Positions 6,900 through 14,552 of a stretch of 64,000 nucleotides of DNA are shown piece by piece (within the stretch, counting starts at the first letter, position 1; every line of letters begins with the position of its first letter). The notes under the pieces are model-generated. The model was not told the DNA's origin. It did no database searches and saw only the letters and a list, made by a program, of their open reading frames with translations. Source of the stretch: Flavobacterium psychrolimnae (GTDB lineage Bacteria > Bacteroidota > Bacteroidia > Flavobacteriales > Flavobacteriaceae); the NCBI RefSeq assembly GCF_003312425.1, contig NZ_QNUX01000002.1, positions 310,001-374,000 of the forward strand, in the 5' to 3' direction. A program made the translations under genes and the position numbers.

Positions 6900-8099
6900 A
6901 TGTCAATAACTATAACGCCATTCACAAAACAACAGCTTTTACCACAGGAGGAAAAACTGGAAATTGCAAGACAAAAAAGCGAACTTTTTATTGGGATTCC
7001 AAAAGAAACGAGTTATCAGGAACGCCGAATTTGTCTTACCCCAGATGCTGTTAACTCGCTTACCTATCATGGCCATCGCGTGATGATTGAAGCGGGAGCG
7101 GGATTGAGTTCGAGTTATACCGACAAAGAATATTCTGATGCAGGTGCCGAAATTACTAATGACACCAAAAAAGTATTCAGTTGCCCCATGATTTTGAAAG
7201 TGGAACCAGCTACACTTGCCGAAATTGAAATGATGAACCCGCAGACAATTCTGCTGTCCGCCATTCAATTGAAAACCCGAAAGAAAACATATTTTGAGGC
7301 GTTAACGAAAAAGAAAATTACTGCTTTAGCTTTTGAATACATCAAGGACGAAGACGGAACGTATCCTGCGGTGAAATCCTTGAGCGAAATTGCCGGAACA
7401 GCATCCATTCTTATCGCTGCTGAGTTGATGATTACCAACGAATTTGGAAAAGGATTATTATTCGGGAACATTACCGGCGTCCCTCCTACTGATGTGGTTA
7501 TTTTGGGCGCAGGAACCGTTGGGGAATTTGCTGCTAAAACCGCAATTGGTTTAGGCGCCAGTGTGAAAGTTTTTGATAATTCTATTACCAAATTGCGGCG
7601 TTTACAAAATAATTTAAACCAACGTATTTTCACTTCCACGATACAACCAAAAGCGTTACTAAAAGCGTTAAGACGTTGTGATGTAGCCATTGGCGCCATG
7701 CGAGGCAAAGAACGTTGTCCTGTTATAGTTACAGAAACGATGGTGGAGCACATGAAAAATGGAGCCGTAATTGTGGATGTAAGTATTGATACCGGCGGTT
7801 GTTTTGAGACTTCAGAAGTGACGTCACATGAGAAACCAACGTTTATAAAAAACAATGTTTTGCATTATTGCGTGCCGAATATACCTTCCCGATATTCTAA
7901 AACGGCATCACTTTCTATAAGCAACATAATTTCCCCTTACCTGATGAAAATTGCTGAAGATGGCGGCATTGAAAGTGCTATTCGTTGCGATAAAGGGTTG
8001 AAAAATGGCGTTTATATGTACCACGGAATCCTCACTAATACATCCATAGGCGAATGGTTTGATTTGCCTTATAACGACATCAATTTAATTGTTTTTTAA
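6900..8099 (+). CDS. ald: Alanine dehydrogenase (Bacteroidota-type)
   Basis: A 399-residue member of the alanine dehydrogenase / NAD(P) transhydrogenase family, which converts L-alanine and NAD+ to pyruvate, ammonia and NADH. Seen in order: GIPKETSYQERRICLTPDAV (substrate-side domain), LKVEPA with the conserved Lys, a Rossmann loop VVILGAGTVGEFAAKTAIGLG near residue 200, and VIVDVSIDTGGCFETSEVT near 300 with the conserved Asp. It is longer than the usual 370 residues because of a 27-residue N-terminal extension. The region after HYCVPNIPS (RYSKTASLSISN) also differs from the classical enzyme, so substrate preference should not be taken for granted. It is monocistronic, about 95 bases after the GNAT gene. 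Confidence 0.82.
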   Translation: MSITITPFTKQQLLPQEEKLEIARQKSELFIGIPKETSYQERRICLTPDAVNSLTYHGHRVMIEAGAGLSSSYTDKEYSDAGAEITNDTKKVFSCPMILKVEPATLAEIEMMNPQTILLSAIQLKTRKKTYFEALTKKKITALAFEYIKDEDGTYPAVKSLSEIAGTASILIAAELMITNEFGKGLLFGNITGVPPTDVVILGAGTVGEFAAKTAIGLGASVKVFDNSITKLRRLQNNLNQRIFTSTIQPKALLKALRRCDVAIGAMRGKERCPVIVTETMVEHMKNGAVIVDVSIDTGGCFETSEVTSHEKPTFIKNNVLHYCVPNIPSRYSKTASLSISNIISPYLMKIAEDGGIESAIRCDKGLKNGVYMYHGILTNTSIGEWFDLPYNDINLIVF

Positions 8100-8112
8100 G
8101 AAAACTTTCTTC

Positions 8113-8120
8113 TACCTTTG
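8113..8120 (+). promoter_or_regulatory. -7 promoter element for the DUF4258 gene
   Basis: TACCTTTG matches TAnnTTTG and sits 15 bases before the ATG at 8136, predicting a very short leader. Confidence 0.55.
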
Positions 8121-8135
8121 CCAAAAATTTAATTC

Positions 8136-8510
8136 ATGAAGTTTATACATCGTTTTGCTTATTATCTAGTAGGTTTAGTTATCGGATTATTTTTTGTAGC
8201 CTTAGTTTTTAGTGGTAAAGATACCCGTTGTAACTATTTTCCAAATGCAAGAGTTTTAAATGATTTGAGAAACAAACCGTTTTATTATTCGGATAAAGCT
8301 TCAATGATTTTGGCTGAAAAATGGATTGACACTGCCGATATTAAAAACACATTGCAATTTGGTGACGTAGATTTTGACAACAGTAATATCGAACTTAAAA
8401 AAGGAAAGCTATATATCATCGAAGGAAAAACAATCAAAAACCAAGAGGTAACTTTGAAAGTCATTAATTACGCTGATAAAGCTGTTTTAGAAGATATAAT
8501 AAAAAAATAG
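8136..8510 (+). CDS. DUF4258 domain-containing protein with N-terminal membrane anchor
   Basis: A 124-residue protein. Residues 8-27 (YYLVGLVIGLFFVALVFSGK) form one hydrophobic segment, either an uncleaved anchor or a signal peptide, followed by a short soluble region. The soluble part, from AEKWIDTADIKNTLQFGDVDFDNSN to GKLYIIEGKTIKNQEVTLKVINY, matches what I recall of the DUF4258 family as found in flavobacteria, where it commonly follows the alanine dehydrogenase gene. Function is unknown. It has its own promoter motif 15 bases upstream. It is followed by a dispersed repeat. Confidence 0.75.
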   Translation: MKFIHRFAYYLVGLVIGLFFVALVFSGKDTRCNYFPNARVLNDLRNKPFYYSDKASMILAEKWIDTADIKNTLQFGDVDFDNSNIELKKGKLYIIEGKTIKNQEVTLKVINYADKAVLEDIIKK

Positions 8511-8566
8511 GCGCTTTAATTAGTCTTATTTGTGGTTGAATTTTTTCAATAACACTATTTTAATTT

Positions 8567-8689
8567 GGGCGTGACCCTGCAGATTGCTTAGTCGTTCCTC
8601 CTCGCAACTTCGGGTCGTGCTGTACGTTCCCGCATTTTTTGGAGGCTGAAACGCCTCTCAAAAAAGAGCTCCACTTCCATCACTCACGC
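8567..8689 (-). repeat. Dispersed intergenic palindromic repeat, copy B
   Basis: Read on the minus strand it begins GCGTGAGTGATGGAAGTGG, contains ACGTACAGCACGACCC and ends GGGTCACGCCC, closely matching copy A (4032-4133). Its internal hairpin is different in sequence: on the plus strand TTTTTTGGAGGC pairs with GCCTCTCAAAAAA. It fills most of the spacer between two convergent genes and could also act as a transcription terminator. Confidence 0.75.
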
Positions 8690-8730
8690 AAAGCAGGTAA
8701 AATACCTATTTACGTTTTCAAAAAACACAA

Positions 8731-9411
8731 TTAATCTACTGAAATCCAATTAATTAATTCCAATCCGTTTTGTTTTAAATACGCATTCGTCTTACTAAAA
8801 TGTTTATTCCCGAACCATTTTCCTTGATTGGCGCTCATAGGCGAAGGATGCCCGGATTCTAAAACCAAATGTTTGTTTCGGTCAATTTTGAGTCCTTTTT
8901 TATGAGCAAAATTTCCCCAAAGCAAGAAAACAACATGCTCTTTTTCTTCCGAAATTTTCTGGATTACAGCATCAGTGAAAACATTCCATTTTAAGTGTTT
9001 ATGACTATTCGCATTGTCTTCTCTCACGGTCAGCGAGGCATTCAACAACAAAACGCCCTGCTTTGCCCAAGCTTCTAAATTACCGGAAGTGGGCATGAAA
9101 ATAGTTTCCAAATCCTCACTCATTTCGCGGAAAATATTGCGTAACGAGGGCGGAATTCGCACTCCATCATTCACAGAGAAACACAAACCATTCGCTTCGC
9201 CTTTCCCATGATACGGGTCTTGACCAATGATAACCACTTTTACATCTTTGAAACTGCAATAGTTAAATGCAGCAAAAATCAATTCTTTTGGAGGATAACA
9301 GGTATGATTTTTGTACTCCTCCTCAACCGTTTCCATTAATTCCTGAAAATAGGGTTTCTGGATTTCATCTGATAAAATGGATTGCCAAGTGGTATTGAGA
9401 TTGATCTGCAT
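8731..9411 (-). CDS. ung: Uracil-DNA glycosylase (family 1)
   Basis: A 226-residue enzyme that removes uracil from DNA in base-excision repair. The catalytic water-activating motif GQDPYHG is at residues 63-69, with Asp65 as the general base. The uracil-binding FSV segment follows (GLCFSVNDGVRIPPSL), then LLLNASLTVRE. The C-terminal HPSP motif (GHPSPMSANQGKWFGNKHF) supplies the catalytic His and the minor-groove loop. Length and motif order match the bacterial Ung family exactly. A TAnnTTTG promoter on the minus strand lies 18 bases upstream of the start and back to back with the mutS2 promoter, so the two repair genes diverge from a spacer of about 145 bases. Confidence 0.97.
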   Translation of the reverse strand: MQINLNTTWQSILSDEIQKPYFQELMETVEEEYKNHTCYPPKELIFAAFNYCSFKDVKVVIIGQDPYHGKGEANGLCFSVNDGVRIPPSLRNIFREMSEDLETIFMPTSGNLEAWAKQGVLLLNASLTVREDNANSHKHLKWNVFTDAVIQKISEEKEHVVFLLWGNFAHKKGLKIDRNKHLVLESGHPSPMSANQGKWFGNKHFSKTNAYLKQNGLELINWISVD

Positions 9412-9428
9412 AATTAAATATTAGAACG

Positions 9429-9436
9429 CAAAGATA
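9429..9436 (-). promoter_or_regulatory. -7 promoter element for ung
   Basis: TATCTTTG on the minus strand fits TAnnTTTG, 18 bases before the ung ATG at 9411. The predicted leader is about 10-14 bases. Confidence 0.6.
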
Positions 9437-9526
9437 CAGAGAGAATATTTTTTTTGAAACATAAAAAGGATAATAAACATTCATTAATTCTTTGTGAAAG
9501 TCTGTTAAATAGTCTTAACTATTAGC

Positions 9527-9534
9527 TATTTTTG
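9527..9534 (+). promoter_or_regulatory. -7 promoter element for mutS2
   Basis: TATTTTTG fits TAnnTTTG, 24 bases before the mutS2 ATG. Confidence 0.55.
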
Positions 9535-9557
9535 TGTTGAAAAGAATTATACTATAA

Positions 9558-11723
9558 ATGATATCCATCACTGAAAAAACATTACAAGATTTACAATTTC
9601 CAACGGTTCTCGAAACCATTTCGACCATTTGTAATACTGACATTGGAAAACAAAAAGCATTAGAAATAACCCCTTTTAAAGACAAGGAAACATTGATGCA
9701 AGCATTAATGCAAACCTCGGAATATGTTTCGTCTTTCCAAAATAATAATGCCATTCCCAATCATGGTTTTGATGCTATCACGCATGAGATAAAATTCCTG
9801 GCCATCGAAGACAGTTTCTTAGAAGTGGGCAGTTTTAGAAAAATTGCTACAATTTCTTCAACGGTAAATTTCTTGTTGAGTTTTTTGAGAAAATTCGAGG
9901 ATTATTATCCAAATATAAATGCAAGAGCAAACCAAGTCGAACTGACCAAAGAAATCATCACAATGGTGGACGAAGTAGTCGATAAATATGGCGAAATTAA
10001 AGACAATGCCTCCCCGGATTTATTGAACATTCGTCGCAGTATGAACGCTGTTCGCGGAAAAGTCAATCAAAGTTTTGGTACTGCACTAACGCAATACAAT
10101 TCATTGGGATATCTAGACGATATTAAAGAAAGTTTTGTTCAAAATCGACGCGTCTTAGCAGTTTTAGCGATGTATCGTCGTAAAGTAAAAGGATCTATTT
10201 TAGGCAGTTCCAAAACAGGAAGTATTGCTTATATTGAACCCGAAGCTACTTTACAATATTCCCGTGAATTGAGTAATCTTGAATACGAAGAGAAAGAAGA
10301 AATTACCCGAATTTTAAAACAGTTATCCAATTATATTCGCCCATATTTACCGCTTTTAATCAAATACCAGGATTTTCTTAGTGATATTGATGTAATTGCT
10401 GCGAAAGCAAAATATGCCAATAAAATCAATGGAATTTTACCAACAATTACAGAAGAACGCCGTCTTTATTTTAGAGATGCCTTCCATCCTATTCTGTATT
10501 TGAACAACAAACAGAAAAACGAAATTACGCATCCGCAAACTATTGAATTAAGCCAGGAAAGTAGAATCATAGTGATTTCAGGACCTAATGCCGGAGGGAA
10601 AACTATTTCATTAAAAACCGTAGGACTACTGCAATTAATGTTGCAATCCGGAATGTTGATTCCGGTGCACGAACGCAGTGAAACGTTTTTATTCGATAGA
10701 ATTTTAACAGATATTGGTGATAATCAATCTATTGAAAATCATCTAAGTACATACAGTTACCGATTAAAGAACATGAACTACTTTCTAAAGAAGTGCAATA
10801 GAAAAACCATGTTCCTTATTGATGAATTTGGTACCGGTTCTGATCCAGAATTAGGAGGCGCTTTAGCCGAAATTTTCTTGGAAGAATTCTACCATCGGGA
10901 AGCTTTCGGGATTATTACAACGCATTATTCAAATCTAAAAATTTTGGCTAACGAATTACCTTTTGCCACTAATGCCAACATGCTCTTTGATGAAAAATCA
11001 TTGGAACCAATGTACAAATTAGCTCTAGGTCAAGCCGGAAGTTCCTTTACGTTTGAAGTGGCTTTGAAAAACGGAATTCCTTTCAGCTTAATAAATCGAG
11101 CCAAAAAGAAAATTGAAGTCGGAAAAGTACGTTTTGATAAAACTATTGCTACCCTTCAGAAAGAACGTTCTAAAATGGAGAAAACTTCGCAAACGCTTAA
11201 AGAAGAGGAAACAAAAGCGCGTGAAGAAGGCAAGAAAATGGAAACTATTAATGTAAAAATCAAACAAAAACTGGAAAGCTATCAAGAATTGTACGACAGC
11301 AACCAAAAAACGATTTACATTGGACAAAAAATTGAAGACATTTCGGAGAAATATTTCAACAATAAGAATAAGAAAGAGCTACTTGGTGAATTTTTGAAAA
11401 TAATTGAAATCGAAAATTCAAAGCGCAAGAAAGCTACAACCAAAGAGTCGAAAGCGCTGATTGAAAAGAAGAAAGAAGTCATTCAAGAAGTGACTGTTCA
11501 GGTGGAGGAAATAAGAAAAGAAAAGAAAGAGAAGAAATTGAAAGTCGTGGTTGAAAAACCAAAACCAGTTCTAAAAGTGGGCGATCGCGTGCGAATGTTT
11601 GATGGAAAAGCGGTGGGAACGATTGATTCTATTGAAAAAAATAAAGCAACCGTAAACTATGGTGTATTCACTTCAAAAGTGAGTCTGGAAGCACTGGAAT
11701 TTGTGGAAGCCGGGAAGAAGTAA
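9558..11723 (+). CDS. mutS2: MutS2-family ATPase lacking the Smr domain
   Basis: A 721-residue MutS2 protein. It has an N-terminal core and clamp (MISITEKTLQDLQFPTVLETI onward), then an ABC-type ATPase with Walker A GPNAGGKTISLKTVG near residue 342 and Walker B FLIDEFGTGSDPELGGAL near 420, followed by TTHYSNLK. A long charged coiled coil runs from about residue 515 to 670. The protein ends with a KOW-like segment, LKVGDRVRMFDGKAVGTIDSI. Typical MutS2 proteins of about 780 residues end in a Smr nuclease domain, which is absent here. MutS2 has been linked to suppression of recombination and to ribosome-collision rescue. Without Smr this protein cannot use that nuclease. The frame is intact, so the loss looks natural and not a frameshift. 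Confidence 0.9.
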   Translation: MISITEKTLQDLQFPTVLETISTICNTDIGKQKALEITPFKDKETLMQALMQTSEYVSSFQNNNAIPNHGFDAITHEIKFLAIEDSFLEVGSFRKIATISSTVNFLLSFLRKFEDYYPNINARANQVELTKEIITMVDEVVDKYGEIKDNASPDLLNIRRSMNAVRGKVNQSFGTALTQYNSLGYLDDIKESFVQNRRVLAVLAMYRRKVKGSILGSSKTGSIAYIEPEATLQYSRELSNLEYEEKEEITRILKQLSNYIRPYLPLLIKYQDFLSDIDVIAAKAKYANKINGILPTITEERRLYFRDAFHPILYLNNKQKNEITHPQTIELSQESRIIVISGPNAGGKTISLKTVGLLQLMLQSGMLIPVHERSETFLFDRILTDIGDNQSIENHLSTYSYRLKNMNYFLKKCNRKTMFLIDEFGTGSDPELGGALAEIFLEEFYHREAFGIITTHYSNLKILANELPFATNANMLFDEKSLEPMYKLALGQAGSSFTFEVALKNGIPFSLINRAKKKIEVGKVRFDKTIATLQKERSKMEKTSQTLKEEETKAREEGKKMETINVKIKQKLESYQELYDSNQKTIYIGQKIEDISEKYFNNKNKKELLGEFLKIIEIENSKRKKATTKESKALIEKKKEVIQEVTVQVEEIRKEKKEKKLKVVVEKPKPVLKVGDRVRMFDGKAVGTIDSIEKNKATVNYGVFTSKVSLEALEFVEAGKK

Positions 11724-11729
11724 ACTAAA

Positions 11730-11811
11730 GTCATTACGAGTAACGAAGCAATCGCACTAACAAGATATAAGTTGAGCAACTAAATGCGATTGCTTCGTTC
11801 CTCAAAATGAC
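11730..11811. repeat. 82-bp inverted-repeat element (MITE-like)
   Basis: Left arm GTCATTACGAGTAACGAAGC extends to 11756. The right arm at 11785-11811 is its complement with three mismatches in 27 positions, around a 28-base centre. Elements with the sequence 'gtcatt-gag-gaagcaatcgc' are scattered in many Bacteroidota genomes. It follows the mutS2 stop by six bases and could also fold into a transcript-end hairpin. Confidence 0.8.
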
Positions 11812-11827
11812 ATAACAAAACAAAAAA

Positions 11828-12244
11828 ATGCTCAATATTCCTAAAGACAAAAAAATTATCCTCTTTGATGGCGTTTGCAATCTGTGTGATTCCGCGGTGC
11901 AAACGATTATTAAGCATGATACTAAAGATGTTTTCCGATTTGTAGCTTTGCAATCTGATTTAGGTCAAAAAATAATCAAACACTTGGGTATTGACACACA
12001 AAAAACAGATAGTATTATTTTGTATCAGCCGGGTTTTGCATACTATTATAAATCCGAAGCTGCCTTAGAAATTGCTAAAAATTTAGGAGGTATATTTTAT
12101 TTTGCTTCACTATTTTCAATATTACCCACTTCTTTCAGTAACTATATTTATGATTATATCGCTAAGAATAGGTACAAATGGTATGGAAAAAAGGAAACTT
12201 GCCTGATTCCCACAAAGGAGCTACAAGCCAAATTTTTAGATTAA
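11828..12244 (+). CDS. DCC family thiol-disulfide oxidoreductase-like protein (DUF393)
   Basis: A 138-residue protein with the DUF393 signature near the amino end, IILFDGVCNLCDSAVQ, whose DxxCxxC pair gives the DCC family its name. This is followed by FRFVALQSDLGQKII and SIILYQPGFAYYYKSEAALEI, then a YDYIAKNRYKWYGKKETC C-terminus. The family has a thioredoxin-like fold and is presumed to act in thiol-disulfide chemistry, but no substrate is established. It follows the inverted repeat downstream of mutS2 and precedes a tiny membrane-protein gene on the same strand. No export signal is visible, so it is probably cytoplasmic. Confidence 0.88.
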   Translation: MLNIPKDKKIILFDGVCNLCDSAVQTIIKHDTKDVFRFVALQSDLGQKIIKHLGIDTQKTDSIILYQPGFAYYYKSEAALEIAKNLGGIFYFASLFSILPTSFSNYIYDYIAKNRYKWYGKKETCLIPTKELQAKFLD

Positions 12245-12323
12245 ACACCCAATCATGATAATTATCATACCTTTTATTTTGCAGGAATAATATATTTGAA
12301 CAATCTTAAAAAATAAATGGATC

Positions 12324-12449
12324 ATGAAAGACACCACACTTTTTTCTTGGGATAACGGAACCTTTATAATGGTTGTCGTATTCGGATTAGTCATCGTAGG
12401 AATTATTTCAGCAGTTTTCATTATGATGAATTCCGACAGAAAAAAATAA
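12324..12449 (+). CDS. 41-residue single-pass membrane protein
   Basis: A short frame from ATG 12324 to TAA 12447-12449. The peptide is MKDTTLFSWDNGTFIMVVVF followed by GLVIVGIISAVFIMMNSDRKK: an acidic/aromatic head, one strongly hydrophobic segment of about 22 residues, and a basic tail, the standard arrangement of a small N-out membrane protein. The composition is far from random for this AT-rich DNA. I think I recall similar 40-residue proteins annotated as hypothetical in flavobacteria, but cannot verify this. It begins 79 bases after the DUF393 gene and is followed at once by a hairpin. Confidence 0.65.
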   Translation: MKDTTLFSWDNGTFIMVVVFGLVIVGIISAVFIMMNSDRKK

Positions 12450-12454
12450 CAGCA

Positions 12455-12486
12455 TAAAAAAGAGGATGCCTTTATGGACATCCTCT
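12455..12486 (-). terminator. Terminator for ettA
   Basis: Stem AGAGGATG(cc)/(gg)aCATCCTCT at 12461-12486. On the minus strand it is followed by a T6 run (A6 at 12455-12460 on the plus strand). It lies 28 bases past the ettA stop and just after the small plus-strand ORF. Confidence 0.75.
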
Positions 12487-12513
12487 TGCTGCTATTATCT
12501 ATAATTAGAAAAA

Positions 12514-14208
12514 CTAACTTCTGATTAATTTTCTGTATTTCAATCGTTTTGGTGTTAAATCACCACCCAAACGTTTCTTTTTATTTTCTTCATATTCAGA
12601 AAAACCACCTTCAAAACAATACACCTCAGAGTTACCTTCAAAAGCTAGAATGTGCGTACAAATTCTGTCTAAGAACCATCTGTCGTGAGAAATAACTACA
12701 GCACAACCTGCAAAACTCTCCAAACCTTCTTCTAATGCACGAAGTGTATTGATATCCAAATCATTCGTAGGCTCATCAAGCAAAAGTACGTTTCCTTCTT
12801 CTTTCAAAGTCATCGCAAGGTGCAAACGGTTACGTTCTCCACCGGAAAGCATAGAAACTTTCTTGTTTTGTTCTCCGCCACCAAAATTAAATCGTGACAA
12901 ATAAGCTCTTGAATTTACTTGCTTTCCACCCATCATAATCAATTCCTGACCGTCAGCGAAGTTTTCCCAAATTGATTTATTAGGATCTATGTTTGAGTGT
13001 GCTTGATCTACATAAGCGATTTTTACAGTATCTCCTATTGAGAACTCACCTGAATCTGGCTTTTCTTCACCCATTATCATTTTGAAAATAGTTGATTTAC
13101 CAGCACCGTTTGGTCCAATAATCCCAACAATTCCTGCTTGTGGCAACGTGAAATTTAAATTATCATACAGTAATTTATCCCCAAATGCTTTAGCAACATT
13201 TTTAGCTTCAATTACATTCGTTCCTAAACGTGGACCATTTGGAATATAAATTTCCAGATTTTCATCCAATTGTTTTTGGTCTTCATTCAATAATTTATCG
13301 TAGTTCTGCAAACGCGCTTTTTGTTTCGTTTGACGTCCTTTGGCACCTTGACGAACCCAGTCCAACTCACGTTCTAAGTTTTTTCTACGTTTAGAAGCTA
13401 CTTTTTCTTCTAATGCCATACGGCTTGATTTTTGGTCCAACCAAGAAGAATAATTCCCTTTCCAAGGAATACCTTCACCTCTGTCCAATTCTAAAATCCA
13501 ACCGGCAACATTATCCAAGAAATATCTATCGTGCGTTACTGCAATTACAGTTCCGGCATATTGTGCTAAATGTTGTTCTAACCAAAGTACACTTTCGGCA
13601 TCCAAGTGATTCGTAGGCTCATCCAAAAGCAATACATCAGGTTGTTGCAACAACAAACGACATAAAGCTACACGACGACGTTCTCCACCAGATAAATTTT
13701 TGATTGGCGTGTCACCTTCCGGAGTACGCAACGCATCCATGGCGATTTCGAGTTTGGTATCAATTTCCCAAGCTCCCAATGCATCAATTTTATCTTGCAA
13801 AAGCGCTTGACGATCCATCAATTGCTCCATTTTATCAGCATTTTCATAGACTTCAGGTAAACCAAAACTATCGTTGATTTTATTGAATTCATCAAGAACT
13901 GCCATCGTTTCAGCGACACCTTCTCTTACAATTTCAATAACCGTTTTACTATCATCTAAAATAGGTTCTTGTTCTAAATAACCTACTGTATAACCTGGTG
14001 CAAATACTACATCACCTTGGTAGTTTTTATCAACACCTGCAATAATTTTTAATAAGGAAGATTTTCCAGAACCATTTAATCCCAAAATACCAATCTTAGC
14101 CCCGTAAAAGAAACTCAAATAGATGTTTTTAAGTACTGGTTTATCTGCTCCTTGATAGGTCTTGCTCAATTTTGACATTGAGAATATCACTTTTTTATCG
14201 TCTGCCAT
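12514..14208 (-). CDS. ettA: Energy-dependent translational throttle protein EttA (ABC-F ATPase)
   Basis: A 564-residue soluble protein with two ABC ATPase domains and no membrane part, the ABC-F layout. Domain 1 has Walker A GLNGSGKSSLLK, signature LSGGERRRVALC and Walker B VLLLDEPTNHLDAESV. Domain 2 has GPNGAGKSTIFK, LSGGERNRLHLA and VLLLDEPTNDLDINTL. Between them is the basic helical linker (RKNLERELDWVRQGAKGRQTKQKARL), which reaches the ribosomal E site and P-site tRNA. EttA gates the entry of 70S ribosomes into elongation according to the ATP/ADP balance. The first residues (MADDKKVIFSMSKLSKTY) match the EttA branch, not Uup. It is followed by a terminator and is monocistronic. Confidence 0.93.
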   Translation of the reverse strand: MADDKKVIFSMSKLSKTYQGADKPVLKNIYLSFFYGAKIGILGLNGSGKSSLLKIIAGVDKNYQGDVVFAPGYTVGYLEQEPILDDSKTVIEIVREGVAETMAVLDEFNKINDSFGLPEVYENADKMEQLMDRQALLQDKIDALGAWEIDTKLEIAMDALRTPEGDTPIKNLSGGERRRVALCRLLLQQPDVLLLDEPTNHLDAESVLWLEQHLAQYAGTVIAVTHDRYFLDNVAGWILELDRGEGIPWKGNYSSWLDQKSSRMALEEKVASKRRKNLERELDWVRQGAKGRQTKQKARLQNYDKLLNEDQKQLDENLEIYIPNGPRLGTNVIEAKNVAKAFGDKLLYDNLNFTLPQAGIVGIIGPNGAGKSTIFKMIMGEEKPDSGEFSIGDTVKIAYVDQAHSNIDPNKSIWENFADGQELIMMGGKQVNSRAYLSRFNFGGGEQNKKVSMLSGGERNRLHLAMTLKEEGNVLLLDEPTNDLDINTLRALEEGLESFAGCAVVISHDRWFLDRICTHILAFEGNSEVYCFEGGFSEYEENKKKRLGGDLTPKRLKYRKLIRS

Positions 14209-14294
14209 TTTTTATAGATTTTCTGATTATTATACTTTTAGATAATTAGTTCTTATCTAATTTTTTCAATTTTAAATTCGTAATTTTTGATTAA

Positions 14295-14477
14295 CTAAAG
14301 TCTTCCCTTGAGTGAACTAAACACCCACGCATTAGCTAAAAAGCCAACACCTACTGCTGCAAAGCCCCATCCTGCTACATCATCATATCTAAAAGCACCT
14401 AATGCAATAAGCAATAAGCCCATGGTTATCATTATCAGAGTGGCCCAACCCAGAATCGTATTTTTATTCATTGACAT
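14295..14477 (-). CDS. CAL67264 family small membrane protein
   Basis: A 60-residue protein with two hydrophobic segments, about residues 9-29 (GWATLIMITMGLLLIALGAF) and 35-55 (AGWGFAAVGVGFLANAWVFSS), and a basic end. It matches what I recall of the CAL67264 small-membrane-protein family, which is restricted to Flavobacteriia. It could start at the first ATG (14477) or at the third codon (MNKNTIL), and nothing in the spacing decides between them. Function is unknown. It lies between holA and ettA on the same strand, 75 bases after holA. Confidence 0.75.
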   Translation of the reverse strand: MSMNKNTILGWATLIMITMGLLLIALGAFRYDDVAGWGFAAVGVGFLANAWVFSSLKGRL

Positions 14478-14552
14478 AATTGTGGAATTTATTTTAATGA
14501 TCCAATTCCGAAGCCTCGGAACGGGAGTGCAAATATCGGATTTTTTGTCCTT

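Noticed and set aside
7265..7855. Antisense open frame inside ald (196 residues)
   Set aside because: Shadow of the sense gene, with no promoter, ribosome site or recognisable domain.
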